Source: Marinomonas alcarazii
GTDB lineage: Bacteria > Pseudomonadota > Gammaproteobacteria > Pseudomonadales > Marinomonadaceae
Direction: 5' to 3'
DNA length: 64,000 nt
Assembly (NCBI RefSeq): GCF_003208215.1
Contig: NZ_QKLW01000001.1
Coordinates: 310,001-374,000, forward strand
Shown: piece after piece, positions 29,408-38,545 of the stretch
Layout: each line of letters begins with the position of its first letter
Position numbering within the stretch: position 1 is the stretch's first letter
Translations under genes and position numbers: made by a program
The notes under the pieces: generated by a model
What the model saw: the letters and a program-made list of their open reading frames with translations, nothing else
Told to the model about the DNA's origin: nothing
Databases searched by the model: none

Positions 29408-29761
29408 ATGAGTCAACTTAATCTCACAGCAGATCAAATTTTAGCTTTTGCTGTTGAAGCATTGGAAGATGTTAAGGGTGATAAAATTACAGTGCTAAAC
29501 GTAGGAAATCATACAGATATGATGGACTACATGGTTATTTGTACTGGTACTTCAAAGCGTCACGTGAATGCTTTGGGTCAAAATGTATTTGAACATTTAA
29601 AAGGTCAGGGTCTTCAGCCATTGGGTTCGGAAGGTCGTGGCATGGGCAGTGATTGGGTTTTGGTGGATTTACATGATGTGGTTGTTCATGTGATGACGGA
29701 AGAAGCTCGAGCGTTTTATGACCTTGAAAAACTGTGGGATATTAAACCAGAACAACTCTAA
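29408..29761 (+). CDS. rsfS: ribosome silencing factor RsfS
   Basis: A 117-residue protein that binds L14 of the 50S subunit and blocks subunit joining in starvation. Conserved segments: [31 protein letters not shown] region (30-56) and [21 protein letters not shown]. Standard neighbour between nadD and rlmH. Confidence 0.95.
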   Translation: MSQLNLTADQILAFAVEALEDVKGDKITVLNVGNHTDMMDYMVICTGTSKRHVNALGQNVFEHLKGQGLQPLGSEGRGMGSDWVLVDLHDVVVHVMTEEARAFYDLEKLWDIKPEQL

Positions 29762-29772
29762 GGCTTTTTGTA

Positions 29773-30240
29773 ATGCGCGTTCGTTTAATTGCTGTTGGTA
29801 GTAAAATGCCGAAGTGGGTGACGGAAGGTTATGATGAGTATGCAAAGCGTCTTCCAAAAGACTTTGCGTTAGAGCTTGTTGAAATCCCAATGTCGCCACG
29901 TGGGAAAAATACGGATATAGCTAAGGCGATTCGAAAAGAAGGGGATGCCATGCTTGAGGCAATTCCTTCTGGCGACAAGGTCATCGCAATGGAAGTCCTT
30001 GGTAAAGAATGGTCTACAGAGCAGCTTGCAGACCAAACAGAGCAGTGGCGTATGGATGGCTACAATGTTAGCTTGTTGGTGGGTGGCCCTGATGGTCTCG
30101 ACCCAAGATGTACAGCACGAGCGGATCAGGTTTGGTCTTTGTCTCGTTTAACGTTACCCCATCCTATGGTGAGAATTATCTTAGCAGAGCAGATCTATCG
30201 TGCTTGGACGCTAATGAATAATCACCCATATCACAGGTAA
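29773..30240 (+). CDS. rlmH: 23S rRNA pseudouridine(1915) N3-methyltransferase RlmH
   Basis: A 155-residue SPOUT methyltransferase. The SAM-binding knot is in [14 protein letters not shown] (near 100-113), and the C-terminal [23 protein letters not shown] segment with HPYHR completes the active site at the dimer interface. It acts on assembled 70S ribosomes. 11 bases after rsfS; mrdA follows after 10. Confidence 0.97.
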   Translation: MRVRLIAVGSKMPKWVTEGYDEYAKRLPKDFALELVEIPMSPRGKNTDIAKAIRKEGDAMLEAIPSGDKVIAMEVLGKEWSTEQLADQTEQWRMDGYNVSLLVGGPDGLDPRCTARADQVWSLSRLTLPHPMVRIILAEQIYRAWTLMNNHPYHR

Positions 30241-30250
30241 AGGTGGTCAG

Positions 30251-32134
30251 GTGAGCCGTCGACATCAGAACTTCCGAAACTATCGTCAAGAGCAGCGTTT
30301 GACTCAACATCGTTTGATTGCTGCTGCGTTATTTGTATTGATACTGGCTATGATATTGATGGCCAGGCTGTTCTATTTACAAGTGATAGAACATGACCTT
30401 TATCAGACAAAAGCGGATGATAATCGGGTGATGTTGGTCACTCAACCTCCACCTCGTGGTTTGATTTATGATCGTAATGGCTTAATTCTGGCGGACAATA
30501 CGCCGATTCACAGTTTAACTATTATTCCTGAACGAGTAGAAGACTTCGCCAAGTTGAAAAAAATGCTCTCTGGCATTATTGAAATCAGCGATGCTGAATG
30601 GGAGGATTTTGATGAAAGACTTAAAGAATACCGCCGTCCTTATCAATCCTTAACACTCAAATCTCAACTGACCGATGAAGAGTGGGCGAAAGTAGCCGTT
30701 GATCTCTATAAGCTTGACGGTGTTCAAGTAGAGGCACAATTAACCCGTTACTATCCGTATGGAGAGGCGTTTGCTCATGCGATTGGTTACGTGGGCCGTA
30801 TTACATCGAAAGATTTAGAAACGGTTGATAAGCAAGCTTACCAAGGCGCTTTATTTATTGGTAAAACTGGCGTTGAAGGTTTCTACGAAAAAACGCTCTT
30901 TGGTGAGGCTGGTCTTAGTAAAGTAGAAGTGAATGCGCGCGGGCGCATCATGTCTGAGCTGGATAGACAAAATCCAACCCCAGGAAAAGATCTGCATTTG
31001 TTTTTAGATGCAAGGCTTCAACAGTATGCTTATGATCTTTTGGGTAATTACACTGGATCAGTTGTAGCAATAGATCCAACAACGGGTGGTGTTTTAGCCT
31101 TGGTTTCAAAACCTGGTTATGATCCTAACTTGTTTGTCCGCGGTATATCCTACGACGATTACAAAATTCTTCGCCAATCAAAAAAGCTGCCTTTATTTAA
31201 CCGAGCGTTACGCGGTGGCTATCCCCCTGCATCAACGATTAAACCGTTTATGGCTCTTGCTGGTCTTGAGTATGGTTTTTCCTCTTGGACTGAGCGTTAT
31301 TTCGCAAAAGGCTATTACCAAATTAACCCAGATGGTCGACGTTACCGAGATTGGAAGCGAACCGGTCATGGTTGGATTGATTTAGAACGCTCTATTATAG
31401 AGTCGGTTGATACCTATTATTATCAATTGGCGAATAAGATGGGAATTACTCCGATCCATAATTTCTTAACACGCTTTGGTTTTGGTCAGAGTAATTTACT
31501 GGATTTAAATGGTCAAAGTGATGGTCTGTTGCCTTCAAATGAGTGGAAAAAAGCTAAGTATAAAGAGCCTTGGTACCCAGGTGACTCAGTAAACGTTGGT
31601 ATAGGGCAGGGGTTTATGGTGGCAACACCGGTGCAAATAGCCTCCGCTACATCTGCACTCGCAAGCAGGGGGCATTATTTTTATCCACGTATGGCAAACA
31701 CGATTGGTGATGAGCCCGCTGTTTTTGAAGACGGCCGCGGTGACGAGCACGATATAGTGTTGAAAGATCAGCGTAACTGGGAGCGAATGGTTGATGCTAT
31801 GCGTAAAGTAATCACCGACTCCCATGGTACGGCTAGACGTTTGCAAGGAACGAAATACGACATTGCAGGTAAAACAGGTACTGGACAGGTGTTTAGCTTA
31901 CAAGAAGACCAAGAGTATGATGCAGATAGCTTAGAAAAAAGGTTGCACGATCATGCTTTATTTATTGGTTTTGCTCCCGCTAAAAACCCTAAGATTTCTA
32001 TTTTTGCAATTTTTGAGAACGGTGGTAGTAGCTCTAAGCCTGCTGATTTAAGTAAGGCGTTGTTTGATGCCTATCTTTATGATGACTACCCTGAGCGATA
32101 TGACTATTTAAAAGGTAATAAGAATGAGGGATAG
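30251..32134 (+). CDS. mrdA: penicillin-binding protein 2
   Basis: A 627-residue elongasome transpeptidase. Membrane anchor about 20-44; pedestal domain; active-site SXXK in PPASTIKPF, SxD in SVDTYYYQ and KTGT in AGKTGTGQ. It crosslinks peptidoglycan during lateral growth with RodA, encoded next with an 11-base overlap. The start is GTG 30251 with AGG ahead. Confidence 0.97.
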   Translation: MSRRHQNFRNYRQEQRLTQHRLIAAALFVLILAMILMARLFYLQVIEHDLYQTKADDNRVMLVTQPPPRGLIYDRNGLILADNTPIHSLTIIPERVEDFAKLKKMLSGIIEISDAEWEDFDERLKEYRRPYQSLTLKSQLTDEEWAKVAVDLYKLDGVQVEAQLTRYYPYGEAFAHAIGYVGRITSKDLETVDKQAYQGALFIGKTGVEGFYEKTLFGEAGLSKVEVNARGRIMSELDRQNPTPGKDLHLFLDARLQQYAYDLLGNYTGSVVAIDPTTGGVLALVSKPGYDPNLFVRGISYDDYKILRQSKKLPLFNRALRGGYPPASTIKPFMALAGLEYGFSSWTERYFAKGYYQINPDGRRYRDWKRTGHGWIDLERSIIESVDTYYYQLANKMGITPIHNFLTRFGFGQSNLLDLNGQSDGLLPSNEWKKAKYKEPWYPGDSVNVGIGQGFMVATPVQIASATSALASRGHYFYPRMANTIGDEPAVFEDGRGDEHDIVLKDQRNWERMVDAMRKVITDSHGTARRLQGTKYDIAGKTGTGQVFSLQEDQEYDADSLEKRLHDHALFIGFAPAKNPKISIFAIFENGGSSSKPADLSKALFDAYLYDDYPERYDYLKGNKNEG

Positions 32135-33245
32135 TGTTTATCGTAGAGCCTTGTCTTTTACTAATGCCCACTTATGGAAGCTGGTGCACATTGATATTCT
32201 GCTGATGGCCTCGCTATTGTTGTTAATATCGGGCGGTCTTTTTATTCTTTATTCTGCTTCTGGTCAGGATGTTGCAATGGTCGAACGACAGGTGTTTCGT
32301 TTGGCTGTGGGGCTTTTAGTGTGTTTGGTCTTGGCACAACTCCCTCCTAAATATATGCGGCGTGCTTCGCCAGCTTTGTTTATTTTCCTTGCTGTTCTTC
32401 TCATTTGTGTGTTGCTTTTTGGGGTGGGGGCAAAAGGCGCTCAGCGTTGGTTGGCGTTACCTGGTGGTTTACGTTTTCAGCCTTCCGAAATTATGAAGAT
32501 TGTTATGCCCATGATGATTGCTTGGTATTTTTCTGACAAGCAACTTCCTCCTAGTTTTAAGCAAATAGTGATTGTGCTTGCTCTGATTGCCACCCCAGTG
32601 TTACTTATCGCTAAGCAGCCGGACTTAGGGACCTCGTTGTTGGTGGCCGTGTCAGGCATTTTCGTTCTGTTTCTCGCGGGATTAGGTTGGCGTTATATTT
32701 TAGGTGCTGCGGCATTAGCGCCTATTGCAGGGTACACATTATGGCAATTCATGCATGATTATCAGCGCCAGCGCGTATTGACGTTTTTAAATCCAGAAAG
32801 CGACCCATTGGGTTCTGGCTGGAATATTATTCAATCTAAAACGGCGATTGGTTCTGGCGGTCTATATGGCAAAGGTTTTCTGGAAGGAACGCAGGCCCAG
32901 TTAGATTTTCTGCCTGAAAGTCATACAGATTTTATTATCGCTGTACTCGCCGAAGAGTTTGGCATGCTGGGCTGTGGTGTGTTGATACTGGCGTATCTAT
33001 TGGTTATAGCACGAGGTTTGTATATCTCTGCCACAGCGGAAGATAATTATGCGCGTTTATTAGCGGGTAGTTTAACGCTTACCTTTTTTGTGTATATGTT
33101 TGTAAATATTGGCATGGTGTCAGGTATTCTGCCTGTGGTTGGGGTACCCTTACCACTCGTTAGTTATGGTGGAACCTCTATTATTACCATCATGGCGACC
33201 TTTGGGATTTTAATGTCAATACAAACACATAAAAGAGCAAGATGA
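32124..33245 (+). CDS. mrdB: rod shape-determining protein RodA
   Basis: A 373-residue SEDS glycosyltransferase with about ten membrane helices. Typical segments: LPGGLRFQPSEIMKI, KQPDLGTSLLVAVSG, LPESHTDFIIAVLAEEFG and LPLVSYGGTSII. It polymerises lipid II glycan strands with PBP2. Overlaps mrdA by 11 bases and mltB by 4 bases (ATGA). Confidence 0.97.
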   Translation: MRDSVYRRALSFTNAHLWKLVHIDILLMASLLLLISGGLFILYSASGQDVAMVERQVFRLAVGLLVCLVLAQLPPKYMRRASPALFIFLAVLLICVLLFGVGAKGAQRWLALPGGLRFQPSEIMKIVMPMMIAWYFSDKQLPPSFKQIVIVLALIATPVLLIAKQPDLGTSLLVAVSGIFVLFLAGLGWRYILGAAALAPIAGYTLWQFMHDYQRQRVLTFLNPESDPLGSGWNIIQSKTAIGSGGLYGKGFLEGTQAQLDFLPESHTDFIIAVLAEEFGMLGCGVLILAYLLVIARGLYISATAEDNYARLLAGSLTLTFFVYMFVNIGMVSGILPVVGVPLPLVSYGGTSIITIMATFGILMSIQTHKRAR

Positions 33246-34300
33246 TGATTAAGCAAGCTGCATTTGTATTTTTAGCGCTTGGTCTGACTGCGTGCAGTAG
33301 TATGGATCACTCAACCTTACCCGCTGATTCAGGGGTCAGTAATTCACTGCTTGAGGATATGCCTGAGGAATGGGCGGAGTCTTATGCAGGTTATCCTGAA
33401 GTTCAGCGCTTTATTAACAAGTTAGTAAAAGAGCACAACTATGACAGAAATCGCCTAGAGCTGGCCTTTTCTCATATAAAAGTGCGTCCTAAGGTCATTG
33501 AAAAATCCGACAACCAACCCGAAGTTATTACTCCTTACTATGAATATAAAACTCGCTTTGTAAACGAAGATAGAGCAAAAGCCGGACGTGAGTTTGCTAA
33601 ACGTAATGAGAAATGGCTACGTAAGGCTCAGCAAGAGTTTGGTGTTGAGCCTAGTATCATTGTTGCGTTAATCGGTGTTGAAACCTATTACGGGCGTATA
33701 ACTGGCTCAAGGGACGTTTTTACATCACTAACGACACTCGCGTTTGATTATCCTAGGCGAAAAGATTATTTCCAAAGTGAGCTGGAAGCATATTTATTAT
33801 TAGTTCGCCAAGAAGGTTGGAACATTGGCGACACAAAAGGGTCATATAGTGGTGCAATGGGGATGGTTCAGTTTATGCCAAGCAATTATCAAAAGCTGGC
33901 AGTAGATTATGACCAGAATGGCCATATTGACTTATGGGGATCCGAAGCCGATGCCATTGGTAGTGTTGCTAACTACCTTAAACACCATGGTTGGAAGGCG
34001 AGAGAGCCTTGGTTTGTTATGGCCTACGTTGCAGAACCAGAAAAGGTGGTAGATTTTGTTAATCGTGGTAGAGCGCCGAGTTCTGAAATGACAGAATGGT
34101 CGGCACTTAATGTACTGCCAGCACAATCCTTTATTCCTAAAAAGACAGGGTTGATTGGTTTGAGAACAGGAGCCGAAGAGGTTTCCTATTGGCTTGCCTA
34201 CGAGAACTTTTTTACCATCATGGACTATAACCCAAGTAGGCGGTATGCCATGTCAGTACTTGAGCTTGCGGAGATGATAGGAAGCTATGAGAGCTATTAA
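33242..34300 (+). CDS. mltB: membrane-bound lytic murein transglycosylase B
   Basis: A 352-residue lipoprotein. Signal with lipobox LTAC (lipidated C18). Lytic transglycosylase domain with the catalytic Glu in IVALIGVETYYGRITG, then GSYSGAMGMVQFMPSNY. It cuts glycan strands to 1,6-anhydro ends. Coupled to rodA (4-base overlap) and rlpA (14-base overlap). Confidence 0.96.
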   Translation: MMIKQAAFVFLALGLTACSSMDHSTLPADSGVSNSLLEDMPEEWAESYAGYPEVQRFINKLVKEHNYDRNRLELAFSHIKVRPKVIEKSDNQPEVITPYYEYKTRFVNEDRAKAGREFAKRNEKWLRKAQQEFGVEPSIIVALIGVETYYGRITGSRDVFTSLTTLAFDYPRRKDYFQSELEAYLLLVRQEGWNIGDTKGSYSGAMGMVQFMPSNYQKLAVDYDQNGHIDLWGSEADAIGSVANYLKHHGWKAREPWFVMAYVAEPEKVVDFVNRGRAPSSEMTEWSALNVLPAQSFIPKKTGLIGLRTGAEEVSYWLAYENFFTIMDYNPSRRYAMSVLELAEMIGSYESY

Positions 34301-35222
34301 TCTACTATTTATTGCCAGCCTTAGTTCGCTGGTATTAAGTGGTTGTATGAGCACGCGTCATGTTTTAGGTAAAGATGAAATAGATTACGAAAAAGCGTCT
34401 GGGGGCGGGCGTTATTCGATTTTGCAAGACCATGCCCCTACAGGTGATATAAAAGTAGATCATTTGCCAGACTTGGTACCGAAATGGGAAGAAAAGAGCC
34501 GTGGTGGCAATAAAAGCCCTTACGAAGTTTGGGGCAAAAAGTATTGGGTGATGGACTCTGCTCAAGGCTATGTGGCAGAGGGGACGGCTTCTTGGTATGG
34601 AAAGAAGTTCCATGGTCATAAAACCTCAAATGGGGAAACATATGACATGTACGCGTTCTCAGCGGCACACAAATCCTTGCCATTGCCGACTTACCTCAAG
34701 GTAACCAACCTTGATAATCAGCGTTCAGTGATTGTTCGTGTCAATGATCGGGGGCCATTTCATGGAGACCGATTAATCGATCTTTCTTATGCAGCAGCGG
34801 CTCGCCTTGATTATCATAAGAAGGGATTGGCACGGGTGAGAATTGAAGCGATAACGCCAGCGAAAGGGCAGAGTTATCGTCCATCGGAGACAGCGGTGAG
34901 TACACCTGCTCCACCACTGAAAGCCTTGTCTGATAAGGCTTTGGCTACTCCGCCGGTTGAAAACCCAAGTCCCGAAGCTGAGTTAAGGTTCTCTCATTTA
35001 CAAATGGGAGCCTTTAGTTCAGAAGAGTCAGCAGACCAACTAAAGCGTCGACTTTTTGAAGCATTTGATACCAGTGTTAAAGTGGTTGTTAATAAGCAAA
35101 GTGATGGTTTGTATAAGGTTTTTGTTGGCCCTTTTGAAAGCGCAGATAAACTACTTGAATGGCAAAGTAAGCTCCAGAAAGAGGGCTTTGGCAACCCGGT
35201 TAGGGTGGCTTTAGTGCCGTAG
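34287..35222 (+). CDS. rlpA: septal ring lytic transglycosylase RlpA with SPOR domain
   Basis: A 311-residue outer-membrane lipoprotein. Lipobox LSGC near residue 19; double-psi beta-barrel about 90-185 (EGTASWYGKKFHGHKTSNGE; VRVNDRGPFHGDRLIDLSYAAA); proline-rich linker; SPOR domain about 232-311 that binds denuded glycan at division sites. In Pseudomonas this enzyme cleaves naked glycan. Confidence 0.95.
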   Translation: MRAINLLFIASLSSLVLSGCMSTRHVLGKDEIDYEKASGGGRYSILQDHAPTGDIKVDHLPDLVPKWEEKSRGGNKSPYEVWGKKYWVMDSAQGYVAEGTASWYGKKFHGHKTSNGETYDMYAFSAAHKSLPLPTYLKVTNLDNQRSVIVRVNDRGPFHGDRLIDLSYAAAARLDYHKKGLARVRIEAITPAKGQSYRPSETAVSTPAPPLKALSDKALATPPVENPSPEAELRFSHLQMGAFSSEESADQLKRRLFEAFDTSVKVVVNKQSDGLYKVFVGPFESADKLLEWQSKLQKEGFGNPVRVALVP

Positions 35223-35303
35223 GCACGATTTGTTTGGGCTAGAGATTCGTTTAATGCTCTAGTATTATTTATTCACATTTTTTAGAAGACGACTTTTTTG
35301 AGT

Positions 35304-36452
35304 ATGAAAAAACTCCTAGTTACCCTATCCCTCGTATTTTGTTTCGTAAGTGGCTCCATTTTTGCGGCTCCGTCATTGATCCCGACCCCTCCGCAATTAT
35401 CAGCTTCTAGCTATATTTTGATGGATGCCTATACCGGAGATGTTTTAGTCGAGCATAATGCTGATGAAGCTTTGCCGCCAGCGAGTCTGACTAAATTAAT
35501 GACGGCTTATATTGTTGAGTACGAACTTGCTCGTGGAAATTTATCTTTAGAAGATAAAGTGACGATTAGCGAAAAAGCATGGAGGATGGAAGGTTCTCGT
35601 ATGTTCATTCGTGAAGGTACGCAGGTTAGCTTAGAAAACTTGATGCGCGGTATTATTATTCAGTCTGGTAATGATGCTAGCGTTGCTGCTGCCGAATACG
35701 TAGCTGGAAGCGAGTCCGCATTTGCCGATTTAATGAATCAGCATGCTCAGCTACTAGGAATGACCAATTCACATTTTGTTAACTCGACCGGGTTTCCTGC
35801 TGAAGATCATTACTCTAGTGCACACGACATAGCGAAATTATCTCGTGCAACTATTCTGCAGTTTCCTGAAAATTACAAAATGTATGCTGAAAAAGAGTTT
35901 ACATACAACAATATCCGCCAACCAAACCGTAACCGTTTGTTGTGGAGAGATAAAACAGTTGATGGTCTGAAAACAGGTCATACAGAGGCAGCTGGCTATT
36001 GTTTGGCCGCATCTGCAGTGCGTAATGGTACGCGCCTAATTACAGTGGTTATGGGAACCAAATCCGATGCGGCTCGCGCTGCTGAAGCTCAAAAACTATT
36101 GGATTATGGTTTTAGATACTATGAAACTCGTAAGCTTTATAGTCGCGGCCAAGTTGTGAACAATGCTCGAGTATGGGGCGGTAGTCAGCCAAATGTTAAA
36201 GTTGGTTTCTCTGAAGATGTCCTAGTGACTATGCCTCGTCAACAAGGCGACTCTATTCAAGCTACATTGGGTATGCAAAAAGAAATCGTAGCGCCTATTG
36301 CTGTTGGTGATGTGTTAGGGAAAATCGTAGTTGGTTCAGAAAATAACGTACTACTAGAGCGTCAAGTGGTGGCACTAGAGGCGGTAGAAGAAGGTGGTTT
36401 CTTCAAGCGAATCTTTGATAAAATTAAACTCTTCTTTATGAACTTGTTTTAA
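35304..36452 (+). CDS. dacA: D-alanyl-D-alanine carboxypeptidase (PBP5/6)
   Basis: A periplasmic serine carboxypeptidase of about 382 residues. Start taken as ATG 35304, opening signal peptide MKKLLVTLSLVFCFVSGSIF; an in-frame TTG lies 6 bases upstream. Motifs: SLTK (PASLTKLMTAY), SGN (QSGNDASVAA), KTG (VDGLKTGHTE). The C-terminal amphipathic helix FFKRIFDKIKLFFMNLF attaches it to the inner membrane. It trims pentapeptides. Confidence 0.97.
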   Translation: MKKLLVTLSLVFCFVSGSIFAAPSLIPTPPQLSASSYILMDAYTGDVLVEHNADEALPPASLTKLMTAYIVEYELARGNLSLEDKVTISEKAWRMEGSRMFIREGTQVSLENLMRGIIIQSGNDASVAAAEYVAGSESAFADLMNQHAQLLGMTNSHFVNSTGFPAEDHYSSAHDIAKLSRATILQFPENYKMYAEKEFTYNNIRQPNRNRLLWRDKTVDGLKTGHTEAAGYCLAASAVRNGTRLITVVMGTKSDAARAAEAQKLLDYGFRYYETRKLYSRGQVVNNARVWGGSQPNVKVGFSEDVLVTMPRQQGDSIQATLGMQKEIVAPIAVGDVLGKIVVGSENNVLLERQVVALEAVEEGGFFKRIFDKIKLFFMNLF

Positions 36453-36480
36453 GGCCTTATAGGCGAATGGTAAACTAGAA

Positions 36481-36783
36481 ATGGCACTAATTACGAAAGA
36501 TGGTGATCAGGCACAAAATGCTGTAGATGCACCTAAAATTGAGTTTCCTTGTGAAAACTACGTTATCAAAGTAGTTTCAATTGATGCCGATGGTATCCAT
36601 CAAGAAATCAAGGAATGCTTGTTGGTGCATGCACCAGAAATGGCGGAAGCAGAGAACATTAATCGCTCTAGTAAAGGGCGCTTTGTTAGCTTTAGTTTTC
36701 GTATTGTTGCTCATAGTGAAGATCAATTATCGGCTTTGCATCGTGACTTAATGTCGATTGAAGCCGTTAAAATGGTCATGTAA
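36481..36783 (+). CDS. ybeD: YbeD/DUF493 family protein
   Basis: A 100-residue protein with the ACT-like ferredoxin fold of the DUF493 family; conserved FPCENYVIKVVS near 20-31 and the GRFVSFSFRIVAHSEDQL stretch. Function is unproven, but it sits between dacA and lipB in many gammaproteobacteria. Its TAA directly abuts the lipB ATG. Confidence 0.93.
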   Translation: MALITKDGDQAQNAVDAPKIEFPCENYVIKVVSIDADGIHQEIKECLLVHAPEMAEAENINRSSKGRFVSFSFRIVAHSEDQLSALHRDLMSIEAVKMVM

Positions 36784-37428
36784 ATGCAGCTAAATTTAAT
36801 TTGCCGTGATTTAGGCGTGATTGATTACGCTGACACATGGGAGCGAATGAAAGAATTTACTCAGCATCGGACAAAAGACGATGCTGATGAAATTTGGCTG
36901 CTTGAACACCCAGCTTTATTTACACAAGGACAAGCTGGGAAAGAAGAGCATCTTTTGGCTCCTGGCGATATTCCCGTTATTCAAGTCGACCGTGGTGGTC
37001 AGGTCACGTATCATGGGCCTGGCCAGCTGGTTGCTTATGTTTTAGTGGATCTGAAGCGTCTTGGAATTGGTGTTCGAGATCTGGTCAGCGTACTAGAAAA
37101 CGCTGTGGTAGGTACTTTGGCACAGAATGCCATTGACGCTTACCCAAAACCCGATGCTCCTGGGGTTTATGTGGATGAGCAAAAAATAGCCTCGTTGGGA
37201 TTGCGTGTGCGCAGAGGCTGTTCATTTCATGGCTTAGCTTTGAATGTTGATATGGATCTTACCCCATTTAATCGTATTAACCCTTGTGGCTATCAAGGCT
37301 TGCAGATGGTTGATATGAAACGTCTTAATAAAGACAGTAATTTATCGAATGTAAAAGTTCAGTTGGCGAATCAGCTTGCTGAACAACTCGGATACAGTTA
37401 TCCGGCTATCCAACAAGGGTGGAATTAG
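36784..37428 (+). CDS. lipB: octanoyl-[ACP]:protein N-octanoyltransferase LipB
   Basis: A 214-residue transferase moving octanoate from ACP to lipoyl domains. Motif [19 protein letters not shown] (near 68-86), the active-site lysine region [21 protein letters not shown] and the acyl-binding cysteine in NPCGYQGL. Immediately followed by lipA, the next enzyme. Confidence 0.97.
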   Translation: MQLNLICRDLGVIDYADTWERMKEFTQHRTKDDADEIWLLEHPALFTQGQAGKEEHLLAPGDIPVIQVDRGGQVTYHGPGQLVAYVLVDLKRLGIGVRDLVSVLENAVVGTLAQNAIDAYPKPDAPGVYVDEQKIASLGLRVRRGCSFHGLALNVDMDLTPFNRINPCGYQGLQMVDMKRLNKDSNLSNVKVQLANQLAEQLGYSYPAIQQGWN

Positions 37429-37429
37429 A

Positions 37430-38389
37430 ATGACAGCTGAACGCAAACGCGTTGTCCAAGGGGAAAAATTACGCGGTGCCGATAAAATGGCGCGTATTCC
37501 CGTGAAAATTGTTCCAACAGAAGAAATACCTCGTAAGCCAGATTGGCTTCGTGTCCGTATGCCCGCTTCTCCTGAGATTGCTCGTATTAAAGCAACGTTG
37601 CGAGAGCACAAACTGGCTTCTGTTTGTGAAGAAGCTAATTGCCCAAATTTGGGTGAGTGCTTTAGTAATGGTACTGCTACTTTTATGATTATGGGTGAGA
37701 TCTGTACGCGTCGCTGTCCTTTCTGCGATGTGGCTCACGGTCGTCCTAATCCTCTTAGTGCAGATGAGCCAAAAGAATTGGCTGCCGCCATTCGCGACAT
37801 GAAACTTAAATATGTGGTTATTACCTCTGTGGACCGTGATGATCTTCGTGATGGTGGTGCTCAGCATTTTGTTGATTGTATTCGAGAGACGCGTGCAGAA
37901 AGTCCGAACATTGAAATTGAAACTTTGGTTCCTGACTTCCGTGGTCGCATGGAGGTGGCTATTGATACGCTTTCAATTGCACCGCCGGATGTGTTTAACC
38001 ACAATCTAGAGTCTATCCCACGTTTGTATCGTCAAGTTAGACCTGGTTCTGACTATCAGTGGTCACTGGATCTTTTGAAAAACTTTAAAGATCGCTGCCC
38101 TGATGTGCCAACTAAATCTGGCTTGATGGTTGGTATGGGTGAGACCTTTGAAGAGATCGTTGAGGTACTAAAAGACTTGCGCGCGCATAACGTGGATATG
38201 TTGACGATTGGGCAGTATTTGCAGCCATCTAAACATCATTTCCCAATGGCACGTTTTGTACCGCCTGAAGAATTTGCTCGTTATGAAGAAGTAGCAAAAG
38301 AGTTAGGCTTTAAGCATGCAGCATGCGGTCCTTTGGTGCGTTCTTCTTACCATGCGGATAAACAAGCACATGGCGAAAGAGTGTCTTAG
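37430..38389 (+). CDS. lipA: lipoyl synthase
   Basis: 319 residues from ATG 37430, one base after the lipB stop. Radical SAM cluster CTRRCPFC and the auxiliary cluster [12 protein letters not shown], which is consumed as sulfur source. Inserts sulfur at C6 and C8 of the octanoyl chain. An upstream in-frame ATG at 37376 lies inside lipB and would add 18 residues unlike the family, so it was not used. Confidence 0.97.
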   Translation: MTAERKRVVQGEKLRGADKMARIPVKIVPTEEIPRKPDWLRVRMPASPEIARIKATLREHKLASVCEEANCPNLGECFSNGTATFMIMGEICTRRCPFCDVAHGRPNPLSADEPKELAAAIRDMKLKYVVITSVDRDDLRDGGAQHFVDCIRETRAESPNIEIETLVPDFRGRMEVAIDTLSIAPPDVFNHNLESIPRLYRQVRPGSDYQWSLDLLKNFKDRCPDVPTKSGLMVGMGETFEEIVEVLKDLRAHNVDMLTIGQYLQPSKHHFPMARFVPPEEFARYEEVAKELGFKHAACGPLVRSSYHADKQAHGERVS

Positions 38390-38408
38390 TTTGTTCTTTC
38401 GTTAGAAT

Positions 38409-38450
38409 AAAGCGGAGCTAAGGTGTATATCTTAGCGCCGCTTTTTTTTA
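38409..38450 (+). terminator. intrinsic terminator after lipA
   Basis: AAAGCGG/CCGCTTT plus inner GCTAAG/CTTAGC stem, then eight T; ends the nadD-lipA cluster. Confidence 0.9.
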
Positions 38451-38494
38451 TTTTAATTACACCTAAAATATTTGTCTGTGCTTCACTAAGTGTA

Positions 38495-38510
38495 CCTCAT
38501 TCGAATGAGG
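38495..38510. repeat. 16-bp perfect palindrome CCTCATTCGAATGAGG in the speA leader
   Basis: Perfect dyad 36 bases upstream of the speA ATG. It may be an operator or an RNA hairpin CCTCAT-TCGA-ATGAGG; no T run follows, so it is not a terminator. Confidence 0.55.
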
Positions 38511-38545
38511 GCTAATGTTTAGTTACATAGAAATTTGGAGATGAT

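Noticed and set aside
37376-37429. N-terminal extension of LipA starting inside lipB
   Set aside because: The added residues do not resemble LipA, and ATG 37430 right after the lipB stop gives the normal length.
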